A stretch of 64,000 nucleotides of DNA from Spiroplasma endosymbiont of Cantharis nigra (lineage in GTDB: Bacteria; Bacillota_I; Bacilli_A; Mycoplasmatales; Mycoplasmataceae). The notes under the pieces are model-generated. The model saw only the letters and a program-made list of their open reading frames with translations, did no database searches and was not told the DNA's origin. Location of the stretch: assembly GCF_964019925.1 (NCBI RefSeq), contig NZ_OZ026470.1, forward strand, positions 248,001 through 312,000, read 5' to 3'. How positions within the stretch are numbered: the first letter of the stretch is position 1; each line of letters opens with the position of its first letter. Positions 44,003 to 54,939 of the stretch are shown here, piece after piece. The position numbers were made by a program, and so were the translations under genes.

Positions 44003-44846
44003 ATAAGTGAAAGTTAAGCACATTTAAATCAAAAGTAGTTTATAATTTTACAATTAAATACCCAAATATTGCAATTAGAAGACTTTGTAGACTAATTGTT
44101 TTAGCAAAAAGTATTTACTATGATTGAATATCAAAAGGTAAACCAAAAATTAAGGCTATTAATTGGGCTTTGGTTTTGAATATTAATGATGTTTATAAAA
44201 ATGAAGTTAAAATCTATTGATCTAGAAGAATATTGAAGTATTTAGATTTAAATTGTAGTCATAAAAAAGTTCTGCTAATAATGAAGTTTCTAAAGTTAAA
44301 ACCTAACAACTATAAAATACAAAAGAATAAATTAGGTAATCCAGAAAAAATTGGTAAGTATCCTAGATTATTTAAATATCAAACAAATTTGAAAAATTAT
44401 GGAGATAATTTCTCTGTAGATATTACAGAGAAAATAATAGCAGGATGCAAACTATACACTTGCGCCTTTTATCATGTAAACACTAAAAAAGTTTATGGTT
44501 TGGTAACTAAAAATATTAAAGGTATGAAATTAGTATTAGAGTCATTTTTTAATATGGTTAATGAATTTGGAACATTTAAGCCAAACTCAATTATTCACTC
44601 TGATAATGGATCAGAATTTAAATCTTATCAATATCGCTTAGCTACAATGTGATTTGTTTTTGGCTTAAGTATGTCTAGAATTGGTAGATCAACGTACAAT
44701 GGATATATTGAAGGTTTTGAAGTGCTTTTAAAAGAGAAGCAATTAAGGAGTATTATAAATACAATGTTGTAAATGAATATATTTATAATTTGAAAATGTA
44801 TCAATATTTTTATAATAATAATAATAGATTTAGTTATAAAATATAG
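43990..44846 (+). pseudogene. IS3-type OrfB transposase, frameshifted
   Basis: In the -1 frame relative to OrfA the sequence gives an IS3 transposase: VVYNFTIKYPNIAIRRLCRL, YYDWISKGKP, a core with FSVDITEK (first Asp), SIIHSDNGSEFKSYQY (second Asp) and NGYIEGF (Glu). Right after EGF a one-base slip near 44715 changes frame; the other frame continues with LKREAIKEYYKYNVVNEYI to the stop. The catalytic DDE is present but the C-terminus is lost, so it is probably inactive. Confidence 0.75.
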
Positions 44847-44960
44847 GTGTCCGAAAAAAAGGAACAGTACAACTCATACTATTACTTATAATTATAATAA
44901 ATTGACTATTTTTTATATTCTTATATAATTTATTATATATGTATTAAAATAAGGGGAAAT

Positions 44961-46136
44961 ATGAAAACTGATCTAGATATATGTAAATCAAGAAATTTAA
45001 AAACTTTAGCCGTAGTTATGTTTAATATTGTTAAGGAAGATAAGGAATTTTTTTATATAGGTAGTAACTATAAAAAAAGCAAGCACTCAAAATACAAAGT
45101 GGAAGATTTTTATTTAGAAAATAATAAACTTCTTGTGAAAGAAACAAGATTGCCATTCTTATTGAAAAATGGAAGATATATACATGAAGCAAAAATTAAA
45201 AAAACAATTTATAATAATTATGATGATTTTATAAATATTTTATATAAAAATATTTTGAAAGAAAGATATAAGTATTCTGATAATGAATATGAAAGCATTA
45301 TTTTTTCTTCATATTTTTCTTTAAGGGGTTCTATAGATATTTCAGTTAAATATATATCAATAGATTTTTTTAGAAAATTTGAGACTCCAAATTCTTTTGA
45401 TAAGATTTTTAAATTATTAACATGTATTAGTGATTTAAGACAATTAAACTTAAATTTTAGATATTTACAAAGTCAATATCTAAAAGGAAAAACAAGAAAT
45501 GATCAAATTAGAGTTAATTTAAAATATTTTTATGATAATTATTTAGAAGATTTAGAAAAATTAAATAAATATAAGGCTCTTTTATTAAAAGAAAATGGTA
45601 ATTTAATTAATTCTATGAATTATGTAAAAAAAATTAATATAGATATATACAAAAGAAAAAACTTTTATATTAATAATTATGTAGCAAATAATAATTATTT
45701 TGATTTTGAAGATATTCAAAATCAAAGACAAGAAATCTTTGGAATTGAGGAAAAGGACTCAAAGGGAAGGAATTATAGCATTGTAAATTATGCAAGAAAT
45801 TACTTAGAAGATATATGTTTTGGATGTTATAATGATTTTAATATTAAAGTAAGATCTTTTAAAAGAAAAGGTTCTGATTCTTACTATTTGGAAATTCATC
45901 ATGTATTAGCTTTTGCAAATAATGAAAAATTTGATCATATAGATAATCTAGTTAAGTTATGTCCTACATGTCACAAAGCTCTTACTCCAAATAGAGCTGA
46001 AGAAAATTTACAGAAGAAAATAATTTTATCAATTATAAACATTGCTGATTGAACTAGGAAATTTATTTATGAATTTCTTGAAGATGAAGTAGGTGAAGCT
46101 GAATTAGTTAATTTTATTTTTGAAAAACTTAAATAA
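44961..46136 (+). CDS. HNH endonuclease
   Basis: 391 residues, start after AAGGGGAAA with TATAAT-like boxes ~30 bases upstream. The N-terminal ~280 residues are unrecognised, helical and basic, probably for DNA recognition. The HNH domain lies near 290-350: CFGCYNDF, then YLEIHHVLAFANNEKFDHIDN (His-His and Asn), then LCPTCHKALTP. The Cys pairs and HH...N...H order match HNH enzymes of the McrA/type II restriction kind. It is followed 66 bases later by a double methyltransferase, so it may be the cutting enzyme of that restriction-modification set. Confidence 0.78.
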
Positions 46137-46202
46137 TATTATATTTTAGTGTATTATAATTATTGTGAGGAATAAAATATAATATCCTCAAAAGGAGTTT
46201 TT

Positions 46203-47984
46203 ATGTTTAAAATTCTCGATCTTTTTTGTGGAGCCGGTGGGTTTTCTTATGGAATAGAATTAAATAAAAATTTTAAAACAGTTGTAGCTTTAGATTTTAA
46301 TAAGTCTGCTAAGGATACTTTTACTAATAATTTTAAAAATGTTAAGGTAATATGTGATGATATTACAAGTGAACATGTAAAATCAAAAATTATTTCTTTA
46401 TCAAAGAGTGAAGGAGTAAATATGGTTATAGGTGGACCTCCATGTCAAGGATTTAGTCTTAAGGGGAAAAAAGCAGGTTTAGAAGATTCTAGAAATTTTC
46501 TATTTTTAGAATACTTTAATATAGTAAAAGAAATAAAACCTGAAGTATTTATAATTGAGAATGTTAAAGCATTAATAAATTCTTGTAATGGATATTTTAT
46601 TGATCAAATCATAAAAAAATTTAAAGAAATAGGATATTTTATTAATTATGGAGTCATGGACTCATCTAAGTTTGGTGTACCCCAAATAAGAGAAAGAACA
46701 ATTATTATAGGATCACTTAGTAAAAAACTTAGCTTGCCAAAAGAATTAGGAAAGAAAAAAATTACTGTAAGAGAAGCAATTTCTGATTTAGAGTTTTTAA
46801 ATTCTGCTGAAGGTAATTTTATATTGGATTATAAAATAAATCCCAAAAGTAGTTACCAAAAGATTATGAGAAAAAACTCATTGAATTTATATAATCACAT
46901 TTCTACAAAGCATAGTGAATTAGCTTTAAAAAAATTAAGTTTTATTCCAGCTGAAGGAGATAAAAGTAGTTTACCAATGAATTTAAGGGGAAAACAAAAG
47001 TTTCATACAACTTGATCAAGACTTATTTGAGATAAACCAAGTCCAACAATTGATACAAGATTTGATACACCTTCTAATGGAAGAAATTCTCACCCAATTT
47101 TAAATAGAGCAATTACTCCTAGGGAAGCTGCAAGATTACAAAGTTTTCCAGATACTTTTATCTTTTATGGAAATAAAACGGAGATCTGTAAACAAATAGG
47201 AAATGCAGTGCCCCCGTTAATGGCTAAATGTATTGCTGATTCTTTGATATCTCAATATAATTTTGAAAAAGTGGAAAGTGATTTTATAAAAATTTATAAT
47301 GAAGATGCATATGTATATATTGAAAAACTAAAAAAAGATAATATAAGGCCAAATCATATAATTACTGATCCACCATACAATATATCTACTGATAATAATT
47401 TTGATACTTTAAGAAAACCTAGGGTTGGATTAAAATTTGGCGATTGAGATACTAATTTTAATTTATATGGATGAATACCTAAGTATATTGAAATACTTGA
47501 TAAAAATGGAAGTATTATAATTTTTTGTTCTTATAGATTTATTAGTTATATAATTGAGGTTTTAGAAAAAAATAATGCAGTTGTAAAAGATGTTATAAAA
47601 TGAAAAAAAACAAATCCTATGCCGAGAAACATTGATAGAAGATATGTTCAGGATACTGAATTTGCAGTATGAGCAGTAAAAAAAAGTTCAAAATGAGTTT
47701 TTAATAGAAAAATAGATTCAAAATATCTGAGAGCAGAGTTTCAATCTTCAGTAGTTTCAGGTAAAGAAAAAACATTGCATCCAACTCAAAAAAGTCTTAA
47801 AATTTTAGAAGAAATTATTGAAATACATACAAATGAAGGTGATTTAATAATTGATCCTTTTATGGGAAGCGGCACCACAGGCGTTGCTGCAAAAAAATTA
47901 AAAAGAAAGTTTCTTGGGATTGAAATTGAAAATGAGTATTACAAGTTAGCAAAAGATAGAATATTTAAGGAAAATAAGGAGTAA
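46203..47984 (+). CDS. Fused DNA methyltransferase: C5-cytosine plus DPPY-class amino-methyltransferase
   Basis: 593 residues in one frame, start after AAAAGGAG. Residues 1-~340 are a complete m5C enzyme: LDLFCGAGGFSYGI (motif I), GGPPCQGFS (IV, catalytic Cys), FIIENV (VI), QIRERTIIIG (VIII), GNAVPP (X). Residues ~355-593 are a beta-class amino-MTase: ITDPPYNIS first (~390), then LHPTQKS and DPFMGSGTTGVAAKKL last (~550), the order of N6-adenine or N4-cytosine enzymes. No frameshift or stop divides them. Two activities on one chain suit a two-strand-asymmetric recognition site, each half protecting one strand. The restriction partners are probably the neighbours. Confidence 0.88.
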
Positions 47985-47993
47985 TTATTTAAT

Positions 47994-50450
47994 ATGTTTT
48001 TATCGGATAAAGACCATGAAAAACTAAAAAATATTTTTAGAGAGCTAATAAAAAGCTCTAAAGAAATTAATATAATTTCACCTTTTATTACTAAAAATGC
48101 ATTTAATATATTTAAAAATGAATTTAATTCTTTTTTTGATCAAGATGGGTCAATTAAAATATTAACTACAAATTTTGATAAGGATTCCAAAAATTTTAAT
48201 GTGTTAGATCTAAAAGAAATAAAAAATAATAACCCAGAAAATATTGAAATAAGCATTCAGATTATTGACGAATTAAATAAAAATCCTTTGCATATGAAAG
48301 CATATTTATTTAAAAATGATAACAAAACTCAAGCTATTGTTGGTTCTTCAAATTTTACTTTTAAGGGTATGAATCATGGAGAATGAAATTTTTTAATTCA
48401 CGACTCAATAACAATTGAAAAAATACAAAAAAGATTTTATGAAATGATAGATGAACAAGATTATAATTGAGTATCCATTGATGAATTAAATCCTAATGAT
48501 TTTCAAAATCAAAAATTATATTTAAATAAATATAATTTGAAAAAAAGTAGAACTAGTCTAATATTGAGAGATTATCAAAAAGAGATTATCAATTTATTTA
48601 ATAATGAAAAAAATAAAACTAAAAATCATTTGATAGTTTTGCCAACTGGAACTGGAAAAACTATTACTGCTTTATATATGTATAAAAATTTTGTAGAGTC
48701 TAACATCAACAATAGATTACTTTTTGTTGCACATAGAAGAGAAATAATTGAAAATGCATTTATAGTATTTGAAAATGAAAAGCATAGTAATCAATTGATA
48801 TTAAGTAGCAAGGAAGAAATATCTAAACTCTCGAATTTATTTATAACTACTAGTTTATTAAATAATTTAATTGAAAAGGGTTACTTTAAAAAAAATGAAT
48901 TTCAAATTATCATTTTTGATGAAGCACATCATATTAATAATGAATCAGAAGTAAATCAATTTAACAAAATATTTAATTTTTTTGAATCAATAAATAATAT
49001 AGCATTAACAGCAACACCGGAAAGAACAGATGGTTTAAATATTGAAAAAATATTTGGAAGTCCGCTTTATGAAATGAGAATTCATGAGGCCATTAATAAA
49101 GAATTAGTATCTGAATTTAATTATTTTCTTATTAGAGATCAAGATAGTGAAACTATTTTAAAAAATGATTTAAAAAATGATGAAATAATTTATAAAAAAT
49201 TAAATTCAAATAAAAGAAATCTGTTATTACTTGATAGTATTAAAAAATATGTATCTAATGTTGATAATAAGACTGTTGTTTTTTGCATAAATCAGCAACA
49301 TGCAAATGATATAAATAAATTACTAAATAGTAATGGGTACTATAGTGAAGTATTATTAAGTGATACTAATAATAGAAAAAATGTAATTGATAATTTTAAA
49401 AATGGTAGTATAAATTATATTTGTGTTGTTGATATTTTTAATGAGGGTATTGATATTCCTTATATTACGAACTTAATTTTTCTTAGACCTACACAATCAA
49501 AAATTGTTTTTTTACAACAACTTGGAAGAGGTTTAAGAAAAATTGAAAATAAGGTTCTAAATGTTTTGGATATAGTTAATAATATTGATAGAGAGAATTA
49601 CTGATTTGATAAATTATCTTGTTTTTTAACAGAACAAGATATAAAAAATTTAATTGATTTAAAGCTTGAAGATTTAAAAGTAAACATTGTATTTGATAAA
49701 TTATCAAAACAATTAATTCTTGAAAAATTAAAGAAATCATTTAATATGAAAAATGAGATAAAAGAAAAAAGCTATTACAAGTGAATTACTTCAGTTAGTT
49801 ATGATAATAAGAAGGAAGAAAACCTAATCTTTTTGATAAGTAGAAAAAATAATGAAATAGTCTCTATTTATATAATGGAAAGCGGCTTATATAAAAATAT
49901 AAATAGTACATTTTCAAATACAAAATATTTTTCAAATGTAAGAGAATTTGAGGGACTATTAATAAATAATTTAGTATCAAAATTTTCTAATCTTATTTCA
50001 TTAGATAAGGAAATTGATATTAATAATGTTAAATTAAATACAAAGGAATTTATTTATAATTATTTAAGGTTAAAAAAATCTGAAGCAATGAAACTGCAAT
50101 CTGATTTAATTCTTATTAAAAAATTTGAAGATGATAAAATAGCAAGGGTAAAAGTTTTGAAGGATGGCTATATTCTCTTAAAAAATTCATATGTTAAGGC
50201 TTTTGGACGAAAAATTCAAAGCCCTAATATAATAAAACTTTGAAAAAATGATGAGAATTTTATATTTGATAAAAGTGATTTAAATAGATTTAAAGTAACA
50301 TCAAAAGATATTTTTTTTAAAAAAAGCAACTGACTTATTTCATTTTTAATGGGTGGAAATGCTAGTTTTCCTATAGAGTTAAAAATAGAAAACGAAGATA
50401 TAACTGTAAATGAATATTACAAGAAATGAATTAAAAAATATTTAAGTTAA
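47994..50450 (+). CDS. PLD-nuclease/SF2 helicase restriction-type protein
   Basis: 818 residues, starting 9 bases after the methyltransferase. Residues 1-~170 are a phospholipase-D-type nuclease domain with one HxK block (LHMKAYLFKND, then IVGSSNFTFKG); such enzymes work as dimers. Residues ~180-540 are a DEAD-type SF2 helicase: LPTGTGKT (I, ~217), IFDEAHH (II, ~307), ALTATPERTDG (III), FNEGIDIPYI (V), QQLGRGLRK (VI). The last ~280 residues are unassigned, perhaps DNA recognition or a DUF3427-like tail. The order PLD-helicase is known from restriction-like proteins. Position behind a methyltransferase argues for ATP-dependent restriction. Confidence 0.85.
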
Positions 50451-50505
50451 TTAAAAAAAAAAAAAAAACTAAATTTAAAGAGTTATTATATAATTAATAA
50501 AATAG

Positions 50506-50560
50506 AGAATAGATAACTTTAAAGAGACTAATAGTCTCAAAAGAAAGGTTATCTATTCTG
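50506..50560. repeat. Nested palindromic element
   Basis: AGAATAGATAACTTT pairs with AAAGGTTATCTATTCT (one bulged G). Inside it GAGACT-AAT-AGTCTC makes a second perfect hairpin. Diverged copies are at 404-452 and, left arm only, at about 34446. It lies between the PLD-helicase and the SSB-like gene. It has no U tract, so it is more likely a MITE-like relic or IS end than a simple terminator. Confidence 0.6.
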
Positions 50561-50642
50561 TAGTATAAAAAATGTTAATATTATATATTTAAAAAGTATT
50601 AAAATTAATTTATAATATATCTTATTAAGAAAGGTACTTTAT

Positions 50643-50981
50643 ATGAATTTATTTATAGGAATGGGCTCAATTGAAAAAATAAGTGAAATTAAAATATCAA
50701 AAACAGGTAGTAGTTATGTTAATTTTACATTATGAACAAATAAAATTGGCTTATATAAAGAGGATAGAAATGTCATGGTGATATGTCAAGCATTTGATGA
50801 TATGGCATATGAGTTGTGTAAAATAAATGAAAATTTTTTGATTACAGATAATTTTATAGTTTTTGGGAGTGCCACAATAGCAAATAATTTTAAAGGAATA
50901 TCTATTCAAAAAATAGAAAAGATTAATAATGAATCTGAAATAAAAGATTTTTTTGAAAAAAATATATGAAAGATTTTTTAA
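50643..50981 (+). CDS. SSB-like OB-fold protein
   Basis: 112 residues with two TGA Trp codons, start after AAGAAAGG. The pattern GSIEKISEIKISKTGSSYV, FTLWTN, VMVICQAFDDMAYEL, IVFGSAT and GISIQKIEKI matches the strands of a single-stranded-DNA-binding OB fold in order. It is shorter than housekeeping SSB and has no acidic tail. The last 16 bases overlap the next gene. An SSB-like protein built into a motor/nuclease operon might load or protect unwound strands. Confidence 0.6.
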
Positions 50982-51469
50982 ATATAGATGAATTTATAGA
51001 TTTGATTAGAAAAAAGCATTCTCTTTTTGAAATTAACTCCGTTATTAATGAAAAAATTTATAAAAAGGAAATTTTTTTTAAAAACATCAATGAAGTTTAC
51101 TTAAAGAATTATATATTAGAAAAAGATAATATTAAGAATATTAAAAATTTTTTAGAGGAAATTAAAAGTATAGTAAATTATTCTTGTATCTTTTCAAAAA
51201 GCTTTTTAGTTAGTTTTAGAATTAAAATTAGCATTTTTGATCTTTTAATATATCTTCAACTTTATTGTGATTATAACTATGAAATAATAGGTTCTCCAAC
51301 AAATAATAACTTTAAGATTTTATTATATTTTTGCAAATACTCAAAAACAGAAATTATAAAAAAAATATTAAGCTCTTCAAAAACATTTGAACAGAAAAAA
51401 TATTGTCTAATTAGTGAATTAGGATTTAACAAATCTGAAGTAAGAAAGGTATTACAAAATGAAAGATAA
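50966..51469 (+). CDS. Unrecognised protein between SSB-like and Z1 genes
   Basis: 167 residues. Start ATG within the end of the SSB-like gene (16-base overlap), stop overlapping the Z1 gene by 11 bases. Lys/Ile/Asn-rich, mostly helical. The end (CLISELGFNKSEVRKVLQNER) looks like a small helix-turn-helix. No family recognised. Double overlap means it is made together with the OB-fold and Z1 proteins and probably bridges them. Confidence 0.6.
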   Translation: MKDFLNIDEFIDLIRKKHSLFEINSVINEKIYKKEIFFKNINEVYLKNYILEKDNIKNIKNFLEEIKSIVNYSCIFSKSFLVSFRIKISIFDLLIYLQLYCDYNYEIIGSPTNNNFKILLYFCKYSKTEIIKKILSSSKTFEQKKYCLISELGFNKSEVRKVLQNER

Positions 51470-53990
51470 AAAAGAGATATATCTTTATTATTTAGCTTTT
51501 AAGGAAAAAGGTATTAAAAATAGTAAAAAAACAAATGAGGAATTACTTGATATTTTTTCTGATTTATATGATATTGACATAGAATTACTTAAAGAAATTA
51601 TCACAACATATTCAAATCATAGTTTACTTAATTTTGAGGAAAATAATATTAAAAGATACTCAGCAGTTGACTTTGAAAAACTAAATTTATTTAGAAAATA
51701 CTTGTCAACTTTAAGTGATAGAACTTTCAATGATATTAAAAGGCTTGAGGATGAAACACTTTCAATTGCAAATCATTTAAATGTTAATAATGATGTTGAT
51801 AATTTTAAAATAAAAGGATTAGTTATAGGAGATATTCAGTCTGGTAAAACTTCTTCAATGATTGGATTAATGAATGCTGCATTTGACTTAGGATATAAAA
51901 GAGTAATAATTTTAACAGGACTAATTAATGAAATGAGAGAACAAACTAGTGAAAGAGTTAATGAGGCTTTTGAAATTGATGGAAAGAATATTGCAAATTA
52001 TTTTAAATTAAGTGATGAGATTGAAAATCAAACGATTGATGGAGAGATTAATTTAAAAAATATTAATAGATATAAAGTTAATGAAAAACGTAGCACTTTT
52101 TGAATAACAAAGAAAAATATCAATGCTTTAAATAATTTGAATACTCTTTTTTTAGATTATAAAGAAGACGTTACATTTTCTGAAAAATTAAATGAAAAAA
52201 CATTAATAATAGATGACGAAGCCGACTTAGCTTCTCAAGATAATTCAGCTAAAAAAAGTAGTGACGTATCTAAAACAAACAAAAAAATAATTGAATTAAT
52301 AAATAACTTTAGAAAAGTTGCTTATGTGGGTTATACTGCAACACCATTTGCTAATCTATTAAGCGATAGAAATAAAACTCACGATGATACTTCATTATAC
52401 CCTGATAACTTTATTTCTATAATCTCTCCGGGAGATTCATATACAGGGTTTAACACATATTTACAAAAATATGAAGAATCAAACTCTTTTTATTTTATTG
52501 ATGAATCAAAATTTGAAAAATTAAAAACTGAGGAGTTTAACGGACTACATAAAAATGAAAATTTTCTAAATACTATTATAAGTTATTTAGTTTCAGCTAC
52601 ACTACTAAAGTTGAAAGAAATAAGATATGAAAACTCAACACCAATATCATCTTTTAAAACTTTAATGATTAATATAGAAGTAAAAAATATAGTACAAAAA
52701 AATATAGAGAACGAAACTCTTAAAGTAATTAATATGTTCAAAAGTTCTGGTATTGAAGAATATAAAAAAATGATTAAATCAATGATTGCTAAAAATCTTA
52801 AATGAAATAATCTGTTTTATGAAAATCAAAATGAATTTTGAGACACTTTTAAAGATATTATTGAAAAAATAAATGTAGAACTTGTTAATAAAGATTCTGA
52901 CTCAAAAGTATTTATATTAGATAAATATGAAGAAGAAAAATATTTGATAGCAATTGGTGGATATAAATTATCTCGAGGTATTACAGTGCCCGGATTAATA
53001 ACAACTTTATTCTATAGAAGTACCAATACGTTTGATTCCGCTATGCAAATGTGTAGGTGATATGGATATAGAAATAAGTACATTGATTTCTCAACAGTAC
53101 ATTTAAGTTACGATTCATGAACAAATTATATTTCAATGTTTCAAGAGTATGAAGAATTTAAAAGAGATTTATTAAATCAATATGAAGAAGGACTGACAGC
53201 AGAAGATTTTATTATAAAAATTAGAACAATTAATAAATTAAATCCTACTCAATCAAATAAAATGAAGGGTGCAAAAATAATTAGAGATAAAATATCTAAG
53301 ACAGGAAGAAATCAAATTTTTAATTATATTCTTGATAAAAAAATACAAGAAGCTAATATTAAAAGTATTATTAGTAATATCAAAAAACTAGAATTTAAAA
53401 AGTATAATCCAAATTATATTTGCAAAGATGTTGATTTTTCTATTATAAAAAAAATAATGGAAGAGCAAGTCTATGAAGATAGAGCTAGAAAATTTATACG
53501 AGAAAAACTTTTAATGATTCATGAAGAAGAAAAAGAAAAAAAGTGAGATATTGTAATAAAAACAATTCATGATGAGAGTAATGGAAACCTATTCTTAGGT
53601 GAAAAAATTAATATAAATTTGTCAAGAAAAACATTTGATTATAGTACCAAAAATTTAAATAATAATAAGGAATATGAGATTGGTCACATTAAAACAGTAT
53701 TAACAACGGATATTGAAAATTATTCATTAGAAATAAATGGGGAAAACATTAGTCAACGAAATTCAACTAAAAGTACTTTATTAGATTCTCAAAAATCAGT
53801 TTTATTTTTAACTTTTAATAAGTTTGTTCATAGAAATGATAGGAATGAAGTAATTGAGTACCCAATAGTATGTTTTGGTCTATATACTCCAATTGATAGA
53901 CAAAAAAATAGTTTTTCACAAACTGTTTATATTAATGAATCTGGAACAGTAATGACTGAAAATGAATTTTCTAAAGATATGTTGCATTAG
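51459..53990 (+). CDS. Z1-domain helicase/ATPase
   Basis: 843 residues. IGDIQSGKTSSMIGL (Walker A, ~123), IIDDEADLAS (II, ~250), VGYTATPFANLL (III, ~290), and the Z1 hallmark near 505-545: YKLSRGITVPGL, then TFDSAMQMCRWYGYR. The DEAD-like half followed by Z1 is the motor layout of the CglI/NgoAVII restriction complexes; Z1 proteins also occur in other modification-linked defence clusters. C-terminal ~250 residues unassigned. It ends the cluster and has no obvious nuclease domain of its own, so cutting would fall to the HNH or PLD neighbours. Confidence 0.82.
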
Positions 53991-54113
53991 AGAACGTATT
54001 ATTTTTTAATAGTCCATAAGTAAAAACTAATGTATAACTATTTTTTTAAAATATTTTTTTATACAATTTAATCTTTATAATTAATTTATTAGTATTTTTT
54101 TAGTGAGGTTAAA

Positions 54114-54869
54114 ATGAAATTAAAAGACTTATTTTATATAAAAAGAGGAGCTGTTTTAAATAGAAGTGAGCATTTTATAAAGGAATGCAAAAACTGCTCT
54201 AGTAATAAATTTCAAACTATAAATGTTTTTCCAAATAATCAAAGAGACTTTTGTAAGGAAATAACAAAAGAAGTTTTTATTAAAGAAAATGATATATTAG
54301 TTTATTTAAATTATCCTTATACAATAAAAATTGCTGCAAAAGAAGATAATAATAAAATAATTTCATCAAACTATTTAATTTTAAGATCAATTAATAAAGT
54401 CAATATTAAAAAAAGTGTTCAAATTATCAAAGAGGGAATTATTGCTAACCAAGATAGAAGTAAAAAAGAAATCATTAAAATAGAAGAATTTAATGATTAC
54501 AATTTAAGAGATTATGAATATTTAATGATAACTTCAAAAGTAAGTTTGGATAGAAACTTAACTAACTTATTAAAATTAATAATTATTAATTTCACAATAT
54601 TGATGTTATGGTTGTTGCTTACTTCTGTTTTAGCAAGTATTGTTCAAGGAACAATAATCTTCACTTTTGTAATTGTTTCAATTTGTTTAACTATTACAAT
54701 AGGAGTTGAAATTATCGTATTTCTTGTTTTGTATTTTACAAATAAAAATCGAGTTAAAATCTCTAAGACAAGTAAACGCTTAATAAAGTTACAAGAACTA
54801 TATAAAAATGAGTTGATATCATTAGAAGAATATCAAAAACAACGTAAAGAAATTTTAAACTCAGTTTAG
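54114..54869 (+). CDS. Half-HsdS-like domain fused to membrane helices and a SHOCT tail
   Basis: 251 residues. Residues 1-~105 (MKLKDLFYIKRGAVLNRSEHF, then KENDILVYLNYPYTIKIAA and SSNYLILRS) resemble one target-recognition domain of a type I specificity subunit. Two hydrophobic segments follow at ~158-180 and ~184-208. The last ~35 residues (LIKLQELYKNELISLEEYQK) match a SHOCT motif. A DNA-recognition-like fold anchored to the membrane is unexpected. It could be a fusion between an hsdS fragment and a membrane protein, or an unrelated fold that imitates HsdS. The gene has its own promoter region and terminator. Confidence 0.6.
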   Translation: MKLKDLFYIKRGAVLNRSEHFIKECKNCSSNKFQTINVFPNNQRDFCKEITKEVFIKENDILVYLNYPYTIKIAAKEDNNKIISSNYLILRSINKVNIKKSVQIIKEGIIANQDRSKKEIIKIEEFNDYNLRDYEYLMITSKVSLDRNLTNLLKLIIINFTILMLWLLLTSVLASIVQGTIIFTFVIVSICLTITIGVEIIVFLVLYFTNKNRVKISKTSKRLIKLQELYKNELISLEEYQKQRKEILNSV

Positions 54870-54871
54870 AC

Positions 54872-54898
54872 ATGTCATTGTTTTTCAATGACATTTTT
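54872..54898 (+). terminator. Rho-independent terminator
   Basis: ATGTCATTG, loop of five T, CAATGACAT, then a T-rich tail, directly behind the stop codon at 54869. Confidence 0.85.
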
Positions 54899-54939
54899 AT
54901 TTATTTTTTTCCACTAAATTAATAGTGGAGGAACAAAAT

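Larger units (their letters stand above)
43621..44873 (+). mobile_element. IS3-family insertion sequence, decayed
   Basis: About 1.25 kb between imperfect inverted ends, GTGTAGTGTAACCTTTTTTC on the left and the complement of GTTGTACTGTTCCTTTTTTTC on the right. It carries OrfA and a frameshifted OrfB. It sits between the helicase/Clp operon and the HNH/methyltransferase cluster, splitting two plus-strand gene sets. No target duplication could be identified with confidence. Confidence 0.8.

Noticed and set aside
50643-50981. Housekeeping single-stranded DNA-binding protein
   Set aside because: Too short, lacks the acidic tail, and overlaps a defence-type gene rather than ribosomal protein genes.
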